A DNA stretch of 64,000 nt from assembly GCF_030238365.1 (NCBI RefSeq), contig NZ_JASSOT010000066.1, forward strand, positions 62,001 through 126,000, written 5' to 3'. This document shows, piece after piece, positions 47,001 to 58,983 of this stretch (within the stretch, counting starts at the first letter, position 1; the number at the start of each line of letters is the position of its first letter). The translations under genes were made by a program, and so were the position numbers. The stretch comes from Lelliottia wanjuensis. GTDB lineage: Bacteria > Pseudomonadota > Gammaproteobacteria > Enterobacterales > Enterobacteriaceae. The notes below the pieces were generated by a model. That model saw only the letters and a list, made by a program, of their open reading frames with translations, was not told the DNA's origin and did no database searches.

Positions 47001-47585
47001 TTACTGCTTCCAGATAATCTTGCTCACTTTCCAGTTTTTGAGGGTGTCGTCCGCAGGCATCAGCCCTTCTGGGCCGCTCCACTCACCGGTGAAGAGATAG
47101 CTAATATGCTGGCTGTCTTTGGCCTTACACTCGACGGCCACTTTCTCATCCGCCACCGCGCTCTCGCAGTTGCCGAACGCTTTCTGATACAGGTCGCTAA
47201 ACGGCGTACCCACTTTAACGCCGGTATCGGTTTCCACATCGCGGTCCAGCACCTCAATGCGGTTCACAGTGCCTTTATCGCCGTTGATGATCAGCGCCAG
47301 CTTGTCGTCTTTCAGCGCTTCGAAGTAGTGCACGATGGTGCCATTCTCGGTTTTCATGCCGCTGCGCAGGCGGTAGTCGCTGCTGAGTTCTGACTGGATG
47401 GCGTCCTGGTCCAGCGCGGTCATTGCGTTAATGTTCCCGACGCCCTTCTCGGTCACTTCGAATGAGGATCCAAACCAGTTCCACGGATAGGCCGCCGACC
47501 AGTTGATGGAGGAGATTGACGAGAGCGTTGAACACCCGGTTAACACCAGCGGCAAAGCGCATAAAACTAAACGCAGCGATTTCAT
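47001..47585 (-). CDS. yfeY: YfeY, DUF1131 lipoprotein
   Basis: A 194-residue lipoprotein with signal peptide MKSLRLVLCALPLVLTGC, lipidated Cys at residue 18, and a DUF1131 mature domain (WNWFGSSFEVTEKGVG, DTGVKVGTPFSDLY). E. coli YfeY (191 residues) is reported as a sigma-E-regulated protein. Cellular role unknown; probably attached to the outer membrane. It lies between yfeZ and yfeX on one strand. Confidence 0.92.
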   Translation of the reverse strand: MKSLRLVLCALPLVLTGCSTLSSISSINWSAAYPWNWFGSSFEVTEKGVGNINAMTALDQDAIQSELSSDYRLRSGMKTENGTIVHYFEALKDDKLALIINGDKGTVNRIEVLDRDVETDTGVKVGTPFSDLYQKAFGNCESAVADEKVAVECKAKDSQHISYLFTGEWSGPEGLMPADDTLKNWKVSKIIWKQ

Positions 47586-47646
47586 TGAAACGTCCTTTCT
47601 TGTTAATTCAACGCTTGTTGGAGTGCAGCATCGATAAAAAGTGCCT

Positions 47647-48096
47647 TTAATCTTTTTCGATGGCGAAACTGGCGCGCAGACGAGGATGCGTCAGGAGCCA
47701 CAACAGCGCCACAATATCCGCCACCACCAGCGAAATCCCGATCCCGCTCAGCGGCTCACCGAAGTACCAGAGCAGAGGCTGCCAGCACAGCAATACCACC
47801 TGCGCGAGGATCAGCAGCCAACGAAGGCTATACCAGACACGCGGAAAATGCTGCCGCCGACCGCTAAGCAAAAACGCCAGCACCGCCGGCACGCCGGGCA
47901 ACAGCCCGAGCCAGAAGTTATCGTGGTCGGGATAGAACAGATTCAGCAGCGTATTTCCCTGATCGCGCGACGCCCCCGCCACCACAAACAGCACCCAGGT
48001 TCGCGCCTGGAGCAGAAGCACACACCAGAACAGAAATGGCAATCTGACGCGGCCCTGGCTGTCATAGTGCGCCGGGTGAAACTCAGTATTCTTCAT
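47647..48096 (-). CDS. yfeZ: YfeZ, DUF2919 inner-membrane protein
   Basis: A 149-residue membrane protein with four hydrophobic segments ([67 protein letters not shown]), DUF2919 family, function unknown. Start overlaps the end of ypeA by 14 bases, so the two genes are read as one operon. E. coli YfeZ has about the same length. Confidence 0.88.
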   Translation of the reverse strand: MKNTEFHPAHYDSQGRVRLPFLFWCVLLLQARTWVLFVVAGASRDQGNTLLNLFYPDHDNFWLGLLPGVPAVLAFLLSGRRQHFPRVWYSLRWLLILAQVVLLCWQPLLWYFGEPLSGIGISLVVADIVALLWLLTHPRLRASFAIEKD

Positions 48097-48508
48097 CTTC
48101 GATCAGGCGCTTCCCTAAATTCAGAACATCGGCATGCTCATACCCGAGCCGCTCATACATCCCTAATACCACGTCGTTGTCTTCGCGCACCATAATCTGA
48201 ATCTTCGGGCAGCCACGGGCGATCAGTTTCTTTTCCAGGCGATTGAGCAGCGCATTGGCGATGCCACGCCCGCGATATTCCGGGTGGACGCCGAGATAAT
48301 AGGCCGAGCCGCGATGCCCGTCGTAGCCGCCCATCACCGTGCCCACCACTTCGCCATTCACTTCTGCGACGAGAAACAGGCTAACGTCATGATTGACCTT
48401 ACGTTCGATATCCATTTCCGGATCGTTCCACGGACGCAGCAGATCGCAGCGTTCCCAAAGGGTAATGACCTCTTCGAAATCTTCCTGGCGAAAAACGCGT
48501 ATCTCCAT
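48083..48508 (-). CDS. ypeA: YpeA, GNAT acetyltransferase
   Basis: A 141-residue GNAT-fold acetyltransferase, same length as in E. coli. The acetyl-CoA loop is [20 protein letters not shown]. The protein begins [20 protein letters not shown]; the in-frame Met 28 codons upstream is not supported. The substrate is unknown; overexpression studies in E. coli list YpeA as a possible lysine acetyltransferase. Starts the ypeA-yfeZ-yfeY group and is divergent from amiA. Confidence 0.92.
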   Translation of the reverse strand: MEIRVFRQEDFEEVITLWERCDLLRPWNDPEMDIERKVNHDVSLFLVAEVNGEVVGTVMGGYDGHRGSAYYLGVHPEYRGRGIANALLNRLEKKLIARGCPKIQIMVREDNDVVLGMYERLGYEHADVLNLGKRLIEDEEY

Positions 48509-48720
48509 GGTATTAACCGCCTTTTTGGGTTTAAAAACAGTGATTATGGCGCGAACGCCGCCATTAGCCAATAAGCGGCGAAAAATGTCCAAAATTTTGG
48601 CATAATGTCACTCTGTCACGTATTGAAATGAAAAGTAAAACAATTCTCAACAAGGACTGTCGTAACGTAAAACGCGATACGATATAACACCAGGACCCCA
48701 TTTTTTACAATTCAGGCCGC

Positions 48721-50492
<1,772 letters not shown>

Positions 50493-50562
50493 CGCCGGGC
50501 GGCGCTACGCTTGCACCGGCCTACGGGTTAAGTAGGTCGGGTAAGCGCAGCGCCACCCGACA
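50493..50562. repeat. REP/BIME element between hemF and maeB
   Basis: GCCGGGCGGCGCTACGCTTG and inverted GTAGGTCGGGTAAGCGCAGC units in the convergent gap, directly after the hemF stop. No ordinary hairpin terminator is seen here, so the element may stop both transcripts. Confidence 0.8.
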
Positions 50563-50580
50563 ACACAGACGACTCCCCTC

Positions 50581-52860
50581 TTACAACGGCTGCGTCTGCG
50601 CCTCAACCACCGCTAATGCGACCATATTGACGATACGACGCACGGACGCAATCGGCGTTAACACATGCACCGGTTTCGCCACGCCCATCAGCACCGGCCC
50701 AACGGTCACCCCTTCCGAACTCGACACGCGCAGCAGGTTATAGCTGATACGCGCCGCTTCCACGTTCGGCATAATCAGCACGTTCGCCGAGCCTTTCAGC
50801 GGGCTGTCCGGCATCCGCTCGTTGCGGATACTCTCCACCAGCGCCGCATCGCCGTGCATCTCACCGTCAATCATCAGCTCTGGCGCGCGCTCACGTACCA
50901 GCTCCAGCGTCTGGCGCATTTTGCAGGCCGCGGCTGATTTGGATGAGCCAAAGTTAGAGTGCGACAGCAGCGCCACCTTCGGTTCGATACCGAAACGACG
51001 GACGGTTTCTGCCGCCATCACCGTGATCTCCGCCAGCTCTTCCGGCGTCGGATCGTCGTTGACGTAGGTATCGGCGATAAAGGTGTTGCCGCTAGGCAGC
51101 AGCAGCGCGTTCATCGCCCCCGCCGTATGCACGCCGTCGCGATAGCCGAAGATCTCCTGCACCACGCTGAAGTGCTCGTGATAGTCACCCACCGTTCCGC
51201 AAATCAGCGCGTCGGCTTCCCCGCGATGAACCATGATCGCGCCGATCACCGTGGTGTTGCTGATGACCGCTTTCTGCGCCTGCTCCTGCGTTACCCCGCG
51301 ACGTTTCATGATCGCGTAGTACTCGCTCCAGTACTCTTTGAAACGCGGATCCGATTCGTTATTCACGATCTCAAAATCCACGCCCGGCTTAATCTGCAGG
51401 CCGAGTTTCTGGATGCGCATCTCGATCACGCTCGGACGACCAATCAGGATCGGTTTCGCCAGACCTAAGGTGATCAACTCCTGCGTCGCATGCAGCACGC
51501 GCGCCTCTTCGCCTTCGGCCAGCACCACGCGTTTTGCGTCGGCACGCGCCTGGGAGAAGATCGGCTTCATAAACAGGTTGGTTTTGTAGACGAACTCGGT
51601 CAGTTTGTCGATGTAGGCGTCAAAGTCTTCAATCGGACGCGTCGCCACGCCGGAATCCATCGCCGCTTTCGCCACGGCTGGCGCGATTTTGACGATCAGG
51701 CGCGGATCGAACGGTTTCGGAATGATGTAGTCCGGGCCAAAGCTCAGATCCTGATCGCCATACGCCGAGGCCACCACTTCGCTCTGCTCCGCATGGGCCA
51801 GCTCGGCAATGGCGTGGACCGCTGCGAGCTTCATCTCTTCGTTAATTGCCGTCGCACCCACGTCCAGCGCGCCGCGGAAGATGAACGGGAAGCACAGGAC
51901 GTTGTTGACCTGGTTCGGGTAATCGGAACGCCCGGTACAAATAATCGCATCTTCACGCACGGATTTTGCCAGCGGCGGCAGGATTTCCGGCTCCGGGTTC
52001 GCCAGCGCCAGAATCATTGGCGCACGCGCCATTTTCTTGACCATCTCCGGGGTCAGCACTTTCGGGCCGGAGCAGCCGAGGAAAATATCCGCTCCGTCGA
52101 TCACGTCGTCCAGCGAGCGTTTGCCGTCATCCTCTACCGCATAAGCGGCTTTGGTTTCCGCCATGTTCGGCTCGCGATCTTTGTAGATAACCCCTTTCGA
52201 ATCGCACACCACGATGTTGTGCTTCTGCATGCCGAGCGCCACCAGCAGGTTCATACAGGCGATCGCCGCCGCACCTGCCCCGGAGACCACCATGCGCACA
52301 TCGGAGAGGTTTTTCTCGACCACCCGCAGGCCGTTCAGAATGGCTGCGGTACTGATGATCGCCGTCCCGTGCTGGTCATCGTGGAACACCGGAATGTTCA
52401 TACGTTCACGCAGTTTCTGCTCAATGTAGAAACATTCCGGCGCTTTGATGTCTTCGAGGTTAATGCCGCCAAACGTCGGCTCCAGTGCGGCCACCACGTT
52501 AATAAATTTGTCCGGGTCCAGCTCATCCACTTCAATATCAAACACGTCGATACCGGCGAATTTCTTGAACAGTACGCCCTTCCCTTCCATCACCGGTTTA
52601 CCGGCCAGTGCGCCGATATTGCCCAGCCCCAGCACCGCGGTGCCGTTGGAGATCACCGCCACCAGGTTGCCGCGCGCGGTATATTTGTAAGCGGCCAGCG
52701 GATCTTTTTCGATCTCAAGGCACGGCGCGGCGACGCCCGGTGAATAGGCCAGCGCCAGGTCGCGCTGGGTGGCGAGTGGCTTAGTGGGGGAAACCTGGAT
52801 TTTGCCCGGTACAGGGAATTGATGAAAATCGAGGGCACTCTGTCTTAACTGATCATCCAT
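50581..52860 (-). CDS. maeB: NADP-dependent malic enzyme MaeB
   Basis: A 759-residue enzyme that converts malate to pyruvate and CO2 with NADP. Residues 1 to about 430 form the malic enzyme proper ([49 protein letters not shown] for NADP); the rest is a phosphotransacetylase-like domain ([25 protein letters not shown]) that in E. coli MaeB has a regulatory role and no known transacetylase activity. The length is the same as in E. coli. Divergent from talA. Confidence 0.96.
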   Translation of the reverse strand: MDDQLRQSALDFHQFPVPGKIQVSPTKPLATQRDLALAYSPGVAAPCLEIEKDPLAAYKYTARGNLVAVISNGTAVLGLGNIGALAGKPVMEGKGVLFKKFAGIDVFDIEVDELDPDKFINVVAALEPTFGGINLEDIKAPECFYIEQKLRERMNIPVFHDDQHGTAIISTAAILNGLRVVEKNLSDVRMVVSGAGAAAIACMNLLVALGMQKHNIVVCDSKGVIYKDREPNMAETKAAYAVEDDGKRSLDDVIDGADIFLGCSGPKVLTPEMVKKMARAPMILALANPEPEILPPLAKSVREDAIICTGRSDYPNQVNNVLCFPFIFRGALDVGATAINEEMKLAAVHAIAELAHAEQSEVVASAYGDQDLSFGPDYIIPKPFDPRLIVKIAPAVAKAAMDSGVATRPIEDFDAYIDKLTEFVYKTNLFMKPIFSQARADAKRVVLAEGEEARVLHATQELITLGLAKPILIGRPSVIEMRIQKLGLQIKPGVDFEIVNNESDPRFKEYWSEYYAIMKRRGVTQEQAQKAVISNTTVIGAIMVHRGEADALICGTVGDYHEHFSVVQEIFGYRDGVHTAGAMNALLLPSGNTFIADTYVNDDPTPEELAEITVMAAETVRRFGIEPKVALLSHSNFGSSKSAAACKMRQTLELVRERAPELMIDGEMHGDAALVESIRNERMPDSPLKGSANVLIMPNVEAARISYNLLRVSSSEGVTVGPVLMGVAKPVHVLTPIASVRRIVNMVALAVVEAQTQPL

Positions 52861-53152
52861 CTTATTGTTCCTTTCACGTATCGATCAAAAAGGGTGGCGT
52901 ACTCACGTTCCTGATGCTCACCCTGGAGTGGCGCTTAGTATCGCCCCTGCGGACGGCGCAAACTTTGAAGGCTGCCAAAGTCTCACCATCGCGGAGCAAA
53001 ATTTGTTATCAATTTATAACAGCCATGTTACCCACTCCCGAAAGCAATGCCTCCCCCGTCTGCTATGCTTTTTTGTTAAGTACGTCATGTATTTCGCAGA
53101 AGTGTGAACCAACGCACTCGCCTGAGTCCTTTATTTCTAAGGAGTTATTTTC
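52861..53152. promoter_or_regulatory. Divergent promoter region maeB / talA
   Basis: A 292-base gap. E. coli talA-tktB is sigma-S dependent; TGCTATGCTTTTTTGTTAAG near 53062-53081 contains a TATGCT that could be an extended -10 box. AAGGAG precedes talA at 53139-53144. No gene is seen. Confidence 0.4.
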
Positions 53153-54103
53153 ATGAACCAATTAGACGGCATCAAAAAATTCACTACGGTTGTCGCCGAC
53201 AGCGGCGATATCGAGTCCATCCGCCACTACCAGCCGGAGGACGCGACCACCAACCCGTCGCTGCTGCTGAAGGCGGCGGGCCTCGCCCACTTCAGCCACC
53301 TGATCGACGACGCCATCGCCTACGGCAAACAGCGCGGTAAAACGCAGGAGCAGAAGGTGGCGGAGGCCAGCGACAAACTGGCGGTCAATATCGGTGCGGA
53401 AATTCTGAAAAGTATTCCCGGCCGCGTTTCGACGGAGGTGGACGCGCGTCTCTCCTTCGACAAAGAAAAGAGCATCGCCAAAGCGCGTCGCCTGGTCGAG
53501 CTGTACCAGGAGCAGGACATCGATAAATCGCGCATTCTGATCAAGCTCGCCTCCACCTGGGAGGGTATCCGCGCCGCCGAAGTGCTGGAAAAAGAGGGGA
53601 TCAACTGCAACCTGACGCTGCTGTTCTCCTTTGCCCAGGCGCGCGCCTGCGCCGAAGCGGGCGTGTTCCTCGTCTCGCCGTTTGTCGGGCGTATCTACGA
53701 CTGGTATCAGGCAAAACAGCCGATGGACCCGTACGTGGTGGATGAAGATCCGGGCGTGAAATCGGTGCGCAATATCTACGATTACTTTAAGCAGCACCGC
53801 TACGAGACCATCGTGATGGGCGCCAGCTTCCGCCGCACCGAGCAGATCCTCGCCCTCGCGGGCTGCGACCGTCTGACCATCTCGCCCAATCTGCTGAAAG
53901 ATCTGCAGGACAAAGAAGAGCCGGTGGTGCGCAAGCTGATCCCAACTTCTACCGTCCTGCCAAAACCAAAGCCGCTGACCGAAGCCGAGTTCCGCTGGGA
54001 ACATAATCAGGACGCGATGGCCGTGGATAAACTGGCCGAAGGCATTCGCCTGTTCGCCGTTGACCAGCGCAAACTGGAAGATCTTCTCGCCGCCAAACTT
54101 TAA
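53153..54103 (+). CDS. talA: Transaldolase A
   Basis: A 316-residue transaldolase of the non-oxidative pentose-phosphate pathway. The Schiff-base Lys is in [16 protein letters not shown] near residue 131, with the conserved [13 protein letters not shown] near residue 30. The E. coli TalA length is 316. Located 19 bases ahead of tktB; together they form the stationary-phase pair parallel to TalB/TktA. Confidence 0.96.
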   Translation: MNQLDGIKKFTTVVADSGDIESIRHYQPEDATTNPSLLLKAAGLAHFSHLIDDAIAYGKQRGKTQEQKVAEASDKLAVNIGAEILKSIPGRVSTEVDARLSFDKEKSIAKARRLVELYQEQDIDKSRILIKLASTWEGIRAAEVLEKEGINCNLTLLFSFAQARACAEAGVFLVSPFVGRIYDWYQAKQPMDPYVVDEDPGVKSVRNIYDYFKQHRYETIVMGASFRRTEQILALAGCDRLTISPNLLKDLQDKEEPVVRKLIPTSTVLPKPKPLTEAEFRWEHNQDAMAVDKLAEGIRLFAVDQRKLEDLLAAKL

Positions 54104-54122
54104 TCATGCCATGGAGTGAACT

Positions 54123-56111
54123 ATGTCCCGTAAAGAGCTAGCCAATGCCATTCGCGCCCTCAGCATGGATGCGGTACAAAAAGCCAATTCCGGCCACCCG
54201 GGCGCGCCGATGGGCATGGCCGATATCGCCGAAGTGTTGTGGAATGACTTTCTGAAGCACAACCCGACCGACCCGACCTGGTATGACCGCGACCGCTTTA
54301 TCCTCTCCAACGGCCACGCCTCGATGCTGCTCTACAGCCTGCTGCATCTCTCCGGCTACGACCTGCCGTTAGAGGAGCTGAAAAACTTCCGTCAGCTGCA
54401 CTCCAAAACGCCGGGCCACCCGGAGCTGGGCTATACGCCGGGCGTCGAAACCACCACCGGCCCGCTCGGCCAGGGGCTGGCGAACGCGGTCGGGCTGGCG
54501 ATTGCCGAACGCACGCTGGGCGCGCAGTTTAACCGCCCGGACCATGAGATTGTCGATCACTTCACCTACGTGTTTATGGGCGACGGCTGTCTGATGGAGG
54601 GGATTTCCCACGAGGTCAGCTCGCTGGCGGGGACGCTGGGACTCGGCAAACTGATCGGTTTTTACGATCACAACGGCATCTCCATCGACGGGGAAACCGA
54701 CGGCTGGTTTACCGACGATACGGCAAAACGCTTCGAGGCCTATCACTGGCACGTGGTGCATGAAATCGACGGCCACGACCCGGAAGCCATAAAGAGAGCG
54801 ATTCTTGAAGCGCAGAGCGTGACGGACAAACCGTCGCTGATTATCTGTCGCACGGTGATCGGCTTCGGCTCGCCAAACAAAGCGGGTAAAGAAGAGGCCC
54901 ACGGCGCGGCGTTGGGCGAAGAGGAAGTGGCCCTGACGCGGCAGAAACTGGGCTGGAAATATCCGGCCTTTGAGATCCCGAAAGAGATCTACAAAGCCTG
55001 GGACGCGCGCGCGGACGGCGAGAAGGCGCAGCAGGCGTGGAACGAAAAATTCAGTGCCTACAAAAAAGCGCATCCCGATCTGGCAGCAGAGTTTTCCCGC
55101 CGTATGAGCGGGGAACTACCGCAAGAGTGGGAAGCAAAAACGCAGGCGCTGATCGAAGATTTACAGGCCAATCCGGCGAAAATCGCCACCCGTAAAGCCT
55201 CACAAAATACCCTCAACGTCATTGGCCCCATCCTGCCAGAACTGCTGGGCGGCTCGGCGGATCTGGCCCCGAGTAACCTGACCATCTGGTCCGGCTCGAA
55301 ATCGCTGAAAGAGGATATCTCCGGGAACTACATCCACTACGGCGTGCGTGAGTTCGGCATGACCGCAATTGCCAACGGCCTCGCCCATCACGGTGGATTT
55401 GTCCCTTATACCGCCACCTTCCTGATGTTTGTCGAGTATGCCCGCAACGCGGCGCGTATGGCGGCGCTGATGAAGGCGCGGCAGATTATGGTTTATACCC
55501 ACGACTCCATCGGACTTGGCGAAGATGGGCCAACGCACCAGGCGGTGGAACAGCTCGCGAGCCTGCGCCTGACGCCAAACTTCAGCACCTGGCGGCCGTG
55601 CGATCAGGTCGAGGCGGCGGTCGGCTGGAAGCTGGCGGTGGAGCGCCACACCGGCCCGACGGCGCTGATCCTCTCGCGGCAGAACCTGGCGCAGATCGAG
55701 CGCTCACCGGAGCAGGTCAAAAATATCGCCCGCGGCGGGTATATCCTGAAAGACAGCGGCGGCAAGCCGGATGTGATTTTGATTGCCACCGGCTCCGAGA
55801 TTGAAATCACCGTTAAAGCGGCGGAGAAACTCACCGCCGAAGGGCACGCAGTGCGCGTGGTGTCGCTGCCTTCCACGGATATTTTTGATGCGCAGGATGA
55901 GGCGTATCGCGAATCAGTGCTGCCGTCCAACGTCGCGGCGCGCGTGGCCGTCGAGGCGGGGATTGCCGACTACTGGTACAAATATGTCGGTCTGAAAGGG
56001 GCGATTGTCGGGATGACGGGATACGGTGAATCGGCACCTGCCGATAAGCTGTTCCCGTATTTTGGCTTTACGGTTGAGAACGTGGTTGAGAAGGCGTTAG
56101 GCGTGATGTAA
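54123..56111 (+). CDS. tktB: Transketolase 2
   Basis: A 662-residue thiamine-diphosphate enzyme that moves two-carbon units between sugar phosphates. The N-terminal domain has [17 protein letters not shown] and the ThDP motif [15 protein letters not shown]...NGISIDG; the second domain has [17 protein letters not shown] and [16 protein letters not shown]. coli TktB has 667. Paired with talA, which identifies it as TktB and not TktA. It ends 14 bases before a hairpin. Confidence 0.96.
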   Translation: MSRKELANAIRALSMDAVQKANSGHPGAPMGMADIAEVLWNDFLKHNPTDPTWYDRDRFILSNGHASMLLYSLLHLSGYDLPLEELKNFRQLHSKTPGHPELGYTPGVETTTGPLGQGLANAVGLAIAERTLGAQFNRPDHEIVDHFTYVFMGDGCLMEGISHEVSSLAGTLGLGKLIGFYDHNGISIDGETDGWFTDDTAKRFEAYHWHVVHEIDGHDPEAIKRAILEAQSVTDKPSLIICRTVIGFGSPNKAGKEEAHGAALGEEEVALTRQKLGWKYPAFEIPKEIYKAWDARADGEKAQQAWNEKFSAYKKAHPDLAAEFSRRMSGELPQEWEAKTQALIEDLQANPAKIATRKASQNTLNVIGPILPELLGGSADLAPSNLTIWSGSKSLKEDISGNYIHYGVREFGMTAIANGLAHHGGFVPYTATFLMFVEYARNAARMAALMKARQIMVYTHDSIGLGEDGPTHQAVEQLASLRLTPNFSTWRPCDQVEAAVGWKLAVERHTGPTALILSRQNLAQIERSPEQVKNIARGGYILKDSGGKPDVILIATGSEIEITVKAAEKLTAEGHAVRVVSLPSTDIFDAQDEAYRESVLPSNVAARVAVEAGIADYWYKYVGLKGAIVGMTGYGESAPADKLFPYFGFTVENVVEKALGVM

Positions 56112-56124
56112 TGCGCCTTGTTGT

Positions 56125-56213
56125 GCTCCCCTCTCCCAGAGGAGAGGGGAGCGTTCAGCGCTCATCTTCCCTGGTTTTCTCCTTCTGCTGGGGGAGAAGG
56201 TTGGGATGAGAGC
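56125..56213. repeat. Two intergenic palindromes after tktB
   Basis: GCTCCCCTCTCC (56125-56136) pairs fully with GGAGAGGGGAGC (56141-56152) and probably ends tktB. A larger imperfect hairpin follows, with arms GCGCTCATC (56157-56165) and GATGAGAGC (56203-56211) and inner CTTCTCC / GGAGAAG-type pairing. This type of sequence is common between genes in enterobacteria. The second hairpin lies inside the 3' end of the next gene. Confidence 0.7.
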
Positions 56214-56877
56214 GTGCAACTGAGGTTTTACGGACTGGCATTAAAGCGGCGTAATCATTCAGACTTTGCCATTGTACCTGGCATGAAGCACTTTCGTGGC
56301 ACCCCGACACTTTTAGCGAACTAAAGGGGGCGACCATATTCCTTTGTTCTACAGGCTGATCATTAATTTTAAGCTGACTGAGCGTAACAAAATAAGGCGT
56401 AGGATTGCTGACTTGTAGCGCCCCATCATTCATTTCCCACTGCAATTTCTGATAGGCCAAATCAGCCCCTTCATTTAACCCCGCAGGACGATAAAAGAGT
56501 TTCATCCGAGACTTTACCGCAATTTGCAGACTGTTGGCCTCTGGTCTGCCCGCCGGAATTGCCGCAATGGTCAGGTAAAACAGGCTTTCACGATCGGCGG
56601 GTAAAATGCCACCAGTGCGAATGATACGGATCTTTCCGGCATGTCCGCCGCCGACCATCATCAGCGGCGGCGTGGCGACAAAAATCGTGTTCCCCTGAAG
56701 TGGGCTGATTTTGGTCTGTACCAGAAAGTCCGTTGTCGCCGTGTTGTTCATATCAACAGTGAGAGACTCCGCTACCTCCGGAAAAACAAACCGCGTGCCG
56801 TTAATCACGATTCCCGCGTGGACGGTGAAACTGCAAAATAAAGCCAGTAACGGGAAGCTTTTGTTCATTTTATTCAT
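56155..56877 (-). CDS. Second fimbrial periplasmic chaperone (operon-terminal)
   Basis: A 240-residue PapD-like chaperone. A signal peptide (MNKMNKSFPLLALFCSFTVHA) precedes GIVINGTRFVFPEVAESLTV, the G1-type strand with the conserved Arg; the conserved Lys lies in KSRMKLFYRPAGL. Ig-like domain 2 continues to about residue 215. The last 20 or so residues, KTSVARSHPNLLPQQKEKT and four more, are translated from a palindromic intergenic repeat and are unlike any chaperone end. It overlaps the subunit gene upstream by 8 bases; the Met at 56868 is an alternative start. Likely serves a subset of subunits of this fimbria. Confidence 0.85.
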   Translation of the reverse strand: MNKMNKSFPLLALFCSFTVHAGIVINGTRFVFPEVAESLTVDMNNTATTDFLVQTKISPLQGNTIFVATPPLMMVGGGHAGKIRIIRTGGILPADRESLFYLTIAAIPAGRPEANSLQIAVKSRMKLFYRPAGLNEGADLAYQKLQWEMNDGALQVSNPTPYFVTLSQLKINDQPVEQRNMVAPFSSLKVSGCHESASCQVQWQSLNDYAALMPVRKTSVARSHPNLLPQQKEKTREDER

Positions 56878-57388
56878 AGGTCATGTTGAAGGTGACGGTG
56901 GCAGAGGCGGGGCCAGCGGTCACTTTTGTGCTGTAGGAAGTGAACTGCGCGTAAAAATTTAACGTCGCCGTTGTGGCTCCGGCCTTAACAGGATAGGAGT
57001 GGCTGGTGCTGTTTACGGCGATAGTAGATTTTGTATCGTCCAGAATCTTCACGCCCAGGCCGGTGGCCGTGCCCGGCGCGGAGTCCAGGGCTACCAGCGG
57101 ACTGCCTTTCACCGCGGCAATGCCGGTGAATGTGACGGTCACGTTGCTGACCGCTGAGCAATCCTTAACCCCAAGGGAGAACGGAATGAGATCGCTGCTA
57201 TCGCCGGACGCTGTAAAGGCGGTGGAATAGACTTCACCCAGAGTGACTTTAAGATCGCTGGTGGTTACCGCACAGGTCACCGTATGAATATCACCCGTGA
57301 TATTCACCTTGCCATCGTAGGCAACGGTTACAGGGGGGGTGAGGATCGTCAACAGACAAAAAGAGAGCGGCCCGATGTGATTCATCAT
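56870..57388 (-). CDS. Fimbrial subunit (minor, distal)
   Basis: A 172-residue pilin with signal peptide (MMNHIGPLSFCLLTILTPPV) and one pilin domain: the donor strand is followed by ITGDIHTVTCAVTTSDLKVT (first Cys) and FSLGVKDCSAVSNVTV (second Cys), and the typical C-terminal beta strand ATVTFNMTYE with penultimate Tyr. ATG overlaps the stop of the gene upstream (ATGA, 57385-57388), so translation is coupled. Probably an adaptor or minor subunit, to judge from its place after the adhesin. Confidence 0.85.
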   Translation of the reverse strand: MMNHIGPLSFCLLTILTPPVTVAYDGKVNITGDIHTVTCAVTTSDLKVTLGEVYSTAFTASGDSSDLIPFSLGVKDCSAVSNVTVTFTGIAAVKGSPLVALDSAPGTATGLGVKILDDTKSTIAVNSTSHSYPVKAGATTATLNFYAQFTSYSTKVTAGPASATVTFNMTYE

Positions 57389-57924
57389 GGATACTCCACC
57401 GAAAAATAAAGTACAGCAGTTGCGTTTCCCGGTGTCACTGTCGCCAGAGTGGACTTGTAGCGCAGGGAAAAATTAAGTGTATTGTCGCCGCTTTTTAAAG
57501 CGTAATTCAGCGGCGATGAACTGTTAATGGCAACAGGCTTCTTATCTTTATCCAGCACCTGGACAGCGACCCCCGATGCTATATTCCCGCCCCCGCTGGT
57601 GTCCGTTAATGAAAGCAGCGTCGGGTCTGAGCCGGTTGTGCCCGTGAATAAAATGCCGGCATTTTTAATCATTGATGAGCATTTTTTTAATACGATTGTA
57701 AAAGGCGCATCAACGCTGACGCTGCCCACTGATTTAAAATCTGTGGTGGCAAATGAACCAATATGGACAGTCTGGTTTTTACTGTTGGTATCGATGTCAC
57801 AGGTGCTGTCCACAATGGTACCCGTCATTGTCAGGTTGATTTGTGCTAAATCTGCGTACGCGGGACAGCCCAGCATCGGTGAAATAAAAAATAGTCCCGC
57901 GAAAACGCTAATGATTTTTTTCAT
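57385..57924 (-). CDS. Fimbrial subunit (minor)
   Basis: A 179-residue pilin. Signal peptide MKKIISVFAGLFFISPMLG ends near CPAYA; the pilin domain has LTMTGTIVDSTCDIDTNSKN and VLKKCSSMIKNAGI with the paired cysteines, and the C-terminal strand ATAVLYFSVEYP. Lies directly after the adhesin gene, 21 bases away. AAAGG precedes its start. Related to the subunits at 62310 and 62921, but clearly different. Confidence 0.85.
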   Translation of the reverse strand: MKKIISVFAGLFFISPMLGCPAYADLAQINLTMTGTIVDSTCDIDTNSKNQTVHIGSFATTDFKSVGSVSVDAPFTIVLKKCSSMIKNAGILFTGTTGSDPTLLSLTDTSGGGNIASGVAVQVLDKDKKPVAINSSSPLNYALKSGDNTLNFSLRYKSTLATVTPGNATAVLYFSVEYP

Positions 57925-57945
57925 AAGTAAACCTTTAACTCCTCA

Positions 57946-58983
57946 TCAGGCATAGTCAACACGGATATAAGCTTGAGCGGTGAACTTGCCTAAGCCTGGA
58001 ATTTTACCGGTGGTGCTGACGGGCGTGGCTTTAAATGTCACCGTAGCTTCAGCATTTCCATCCAGATGAAATGGAATTAGACCTGAATTTGGGAGGGTCA
58101 GTTTGCCATTGGTATCCATCATAATGACCCCGATGTCAGGGTTATTCGTTTTAATTGCACTGGCGTAGTCTGGAGACGCGTCCGCCTGAAAGCGCACTGT
58201 CAGATTGGCATAGGCATCAACGTTGGTGCATTTAATGGCCGTGCTGATTGTTTTAGGCGAATAGCCAGTCGGAGCTTGCGTTTTGGTGGTAAAATTCGCT
58301 GCGGGGATATTGCCAAAATTAACCGTCACCATCTGCCCCGCGTTAATAACACACTTTTGCGGTGCCGTTATTATGCCTGCCATATAAACGGAAGCCATAG
58401 GGGTATTTCCATAATTGCCGCTCACGCGGGTGGCGTAAATATCAACAAGTTTTTCATCGATAATGACTGTTTCACCAATAAAAGCTTTAGCAATATAGAG
58501 CGATAGCTTCCCCTCGGAGCCTGTGGTCCACTGATGAACACTGTGAGCTACATAGCATGGCTCAATCCAGTGGTTAGCAACATTATTCCATGGGATGGGA
58601 ACGAAATTCTGGCTATCACCATTAACTAAAAGAATATCCATAGAAAATTCAAGGTACTCATTGAGTTTATAAAAGCCAGAGGTATGCCCATTAGCCAGAG
58701 AGGTTATCGTTTTATATTTTACATCAGTCATACTATTTCCGGTGCAATCGCAGTAACCTTGATAGTTATCGCCACTGTGCCAGTGGTAAACGTTCTGAAT
58801 AAATACACCGGGGTGATTATAATTTATATCCGATATTGCATAGGTGCCAAAATTATAATGAAATTGATGTGTTGAGGGGGAGGGGTAACAGGGGCCTTCG
58901 CTTGCCCAGACATTATCGATGCTACCGATCAATAAAATAGCGCCAAATAAAAATCGCAGAAAAATAACAGAAAAGACTCTCAT
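57946..58983 (-). CDS. Fimbrial tip adhesin, FimH-like two-domain
   Basis: A 345-residue protein with signal peptide (MRVFSVIFLRFLFGAILLIG...VWA), an N-terminal domain of about 180 residues that I cannot assign to a known lectin, with several Cys (GPCYPSP, YCDCTGN, IEPCYVAH), and a C-terminal pilin domain from about 205 (QKCVINAGQMVTVNFGNIPA, TAIKCTNVDAYANL) ending TAQAYIRVDYA. It starts with ATG at 58983, sharing a base with the usher stop (TAATG); GTG at 58992 is less likely. The DNA for the N-terminal domain is AT-rich (19 of 60 G+C at 58801-58860), unlike the usher. The ligand is unknown. Confidence 0.85.
   Translation of the reverse strand: MRVFSVIFLRFLFGAILLIGSIDNVWASEGPCYPSPSTHQFHYNFGTYAISDINYNHPGVFIQNVYHWHSGDNYQGYCDCTGNSMTDVKYKTITSLANGHTSGFYKLNEYLEFSMDILLVNGDSQNFVPIPWNNVANHWIEPCYVAHSVHQWTTGSEGKLSLYIAKAFIGETVIIDEKLVDIYATRVSGNYGNTPMASVYMAGIITAPQKCVINAGQMVTVNFGNIPAANFTTKTQAPTGYSPKTISTAIKCTNVDAYANLTVRFQADASPDYASAIKTNNPDIGVIMMDTNGKLTLPNSGLIPFHLDGNAEATVTFKATPVSTTGKIPGLGKFTAQAYIRVDYA

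Noticed and set aside
51490-52743. 417-codon frame opposite maeB
   Set aside because: Biased codon positions of maeB keep the other strand open; composition is Arg/His-rich and no domain is seen.
53104-53340. 78-codon frame overlapping the talA start
   Set aside because: Out of frame with talA and explained by its codon bias; AAGGAG is placed for talA at 53153.
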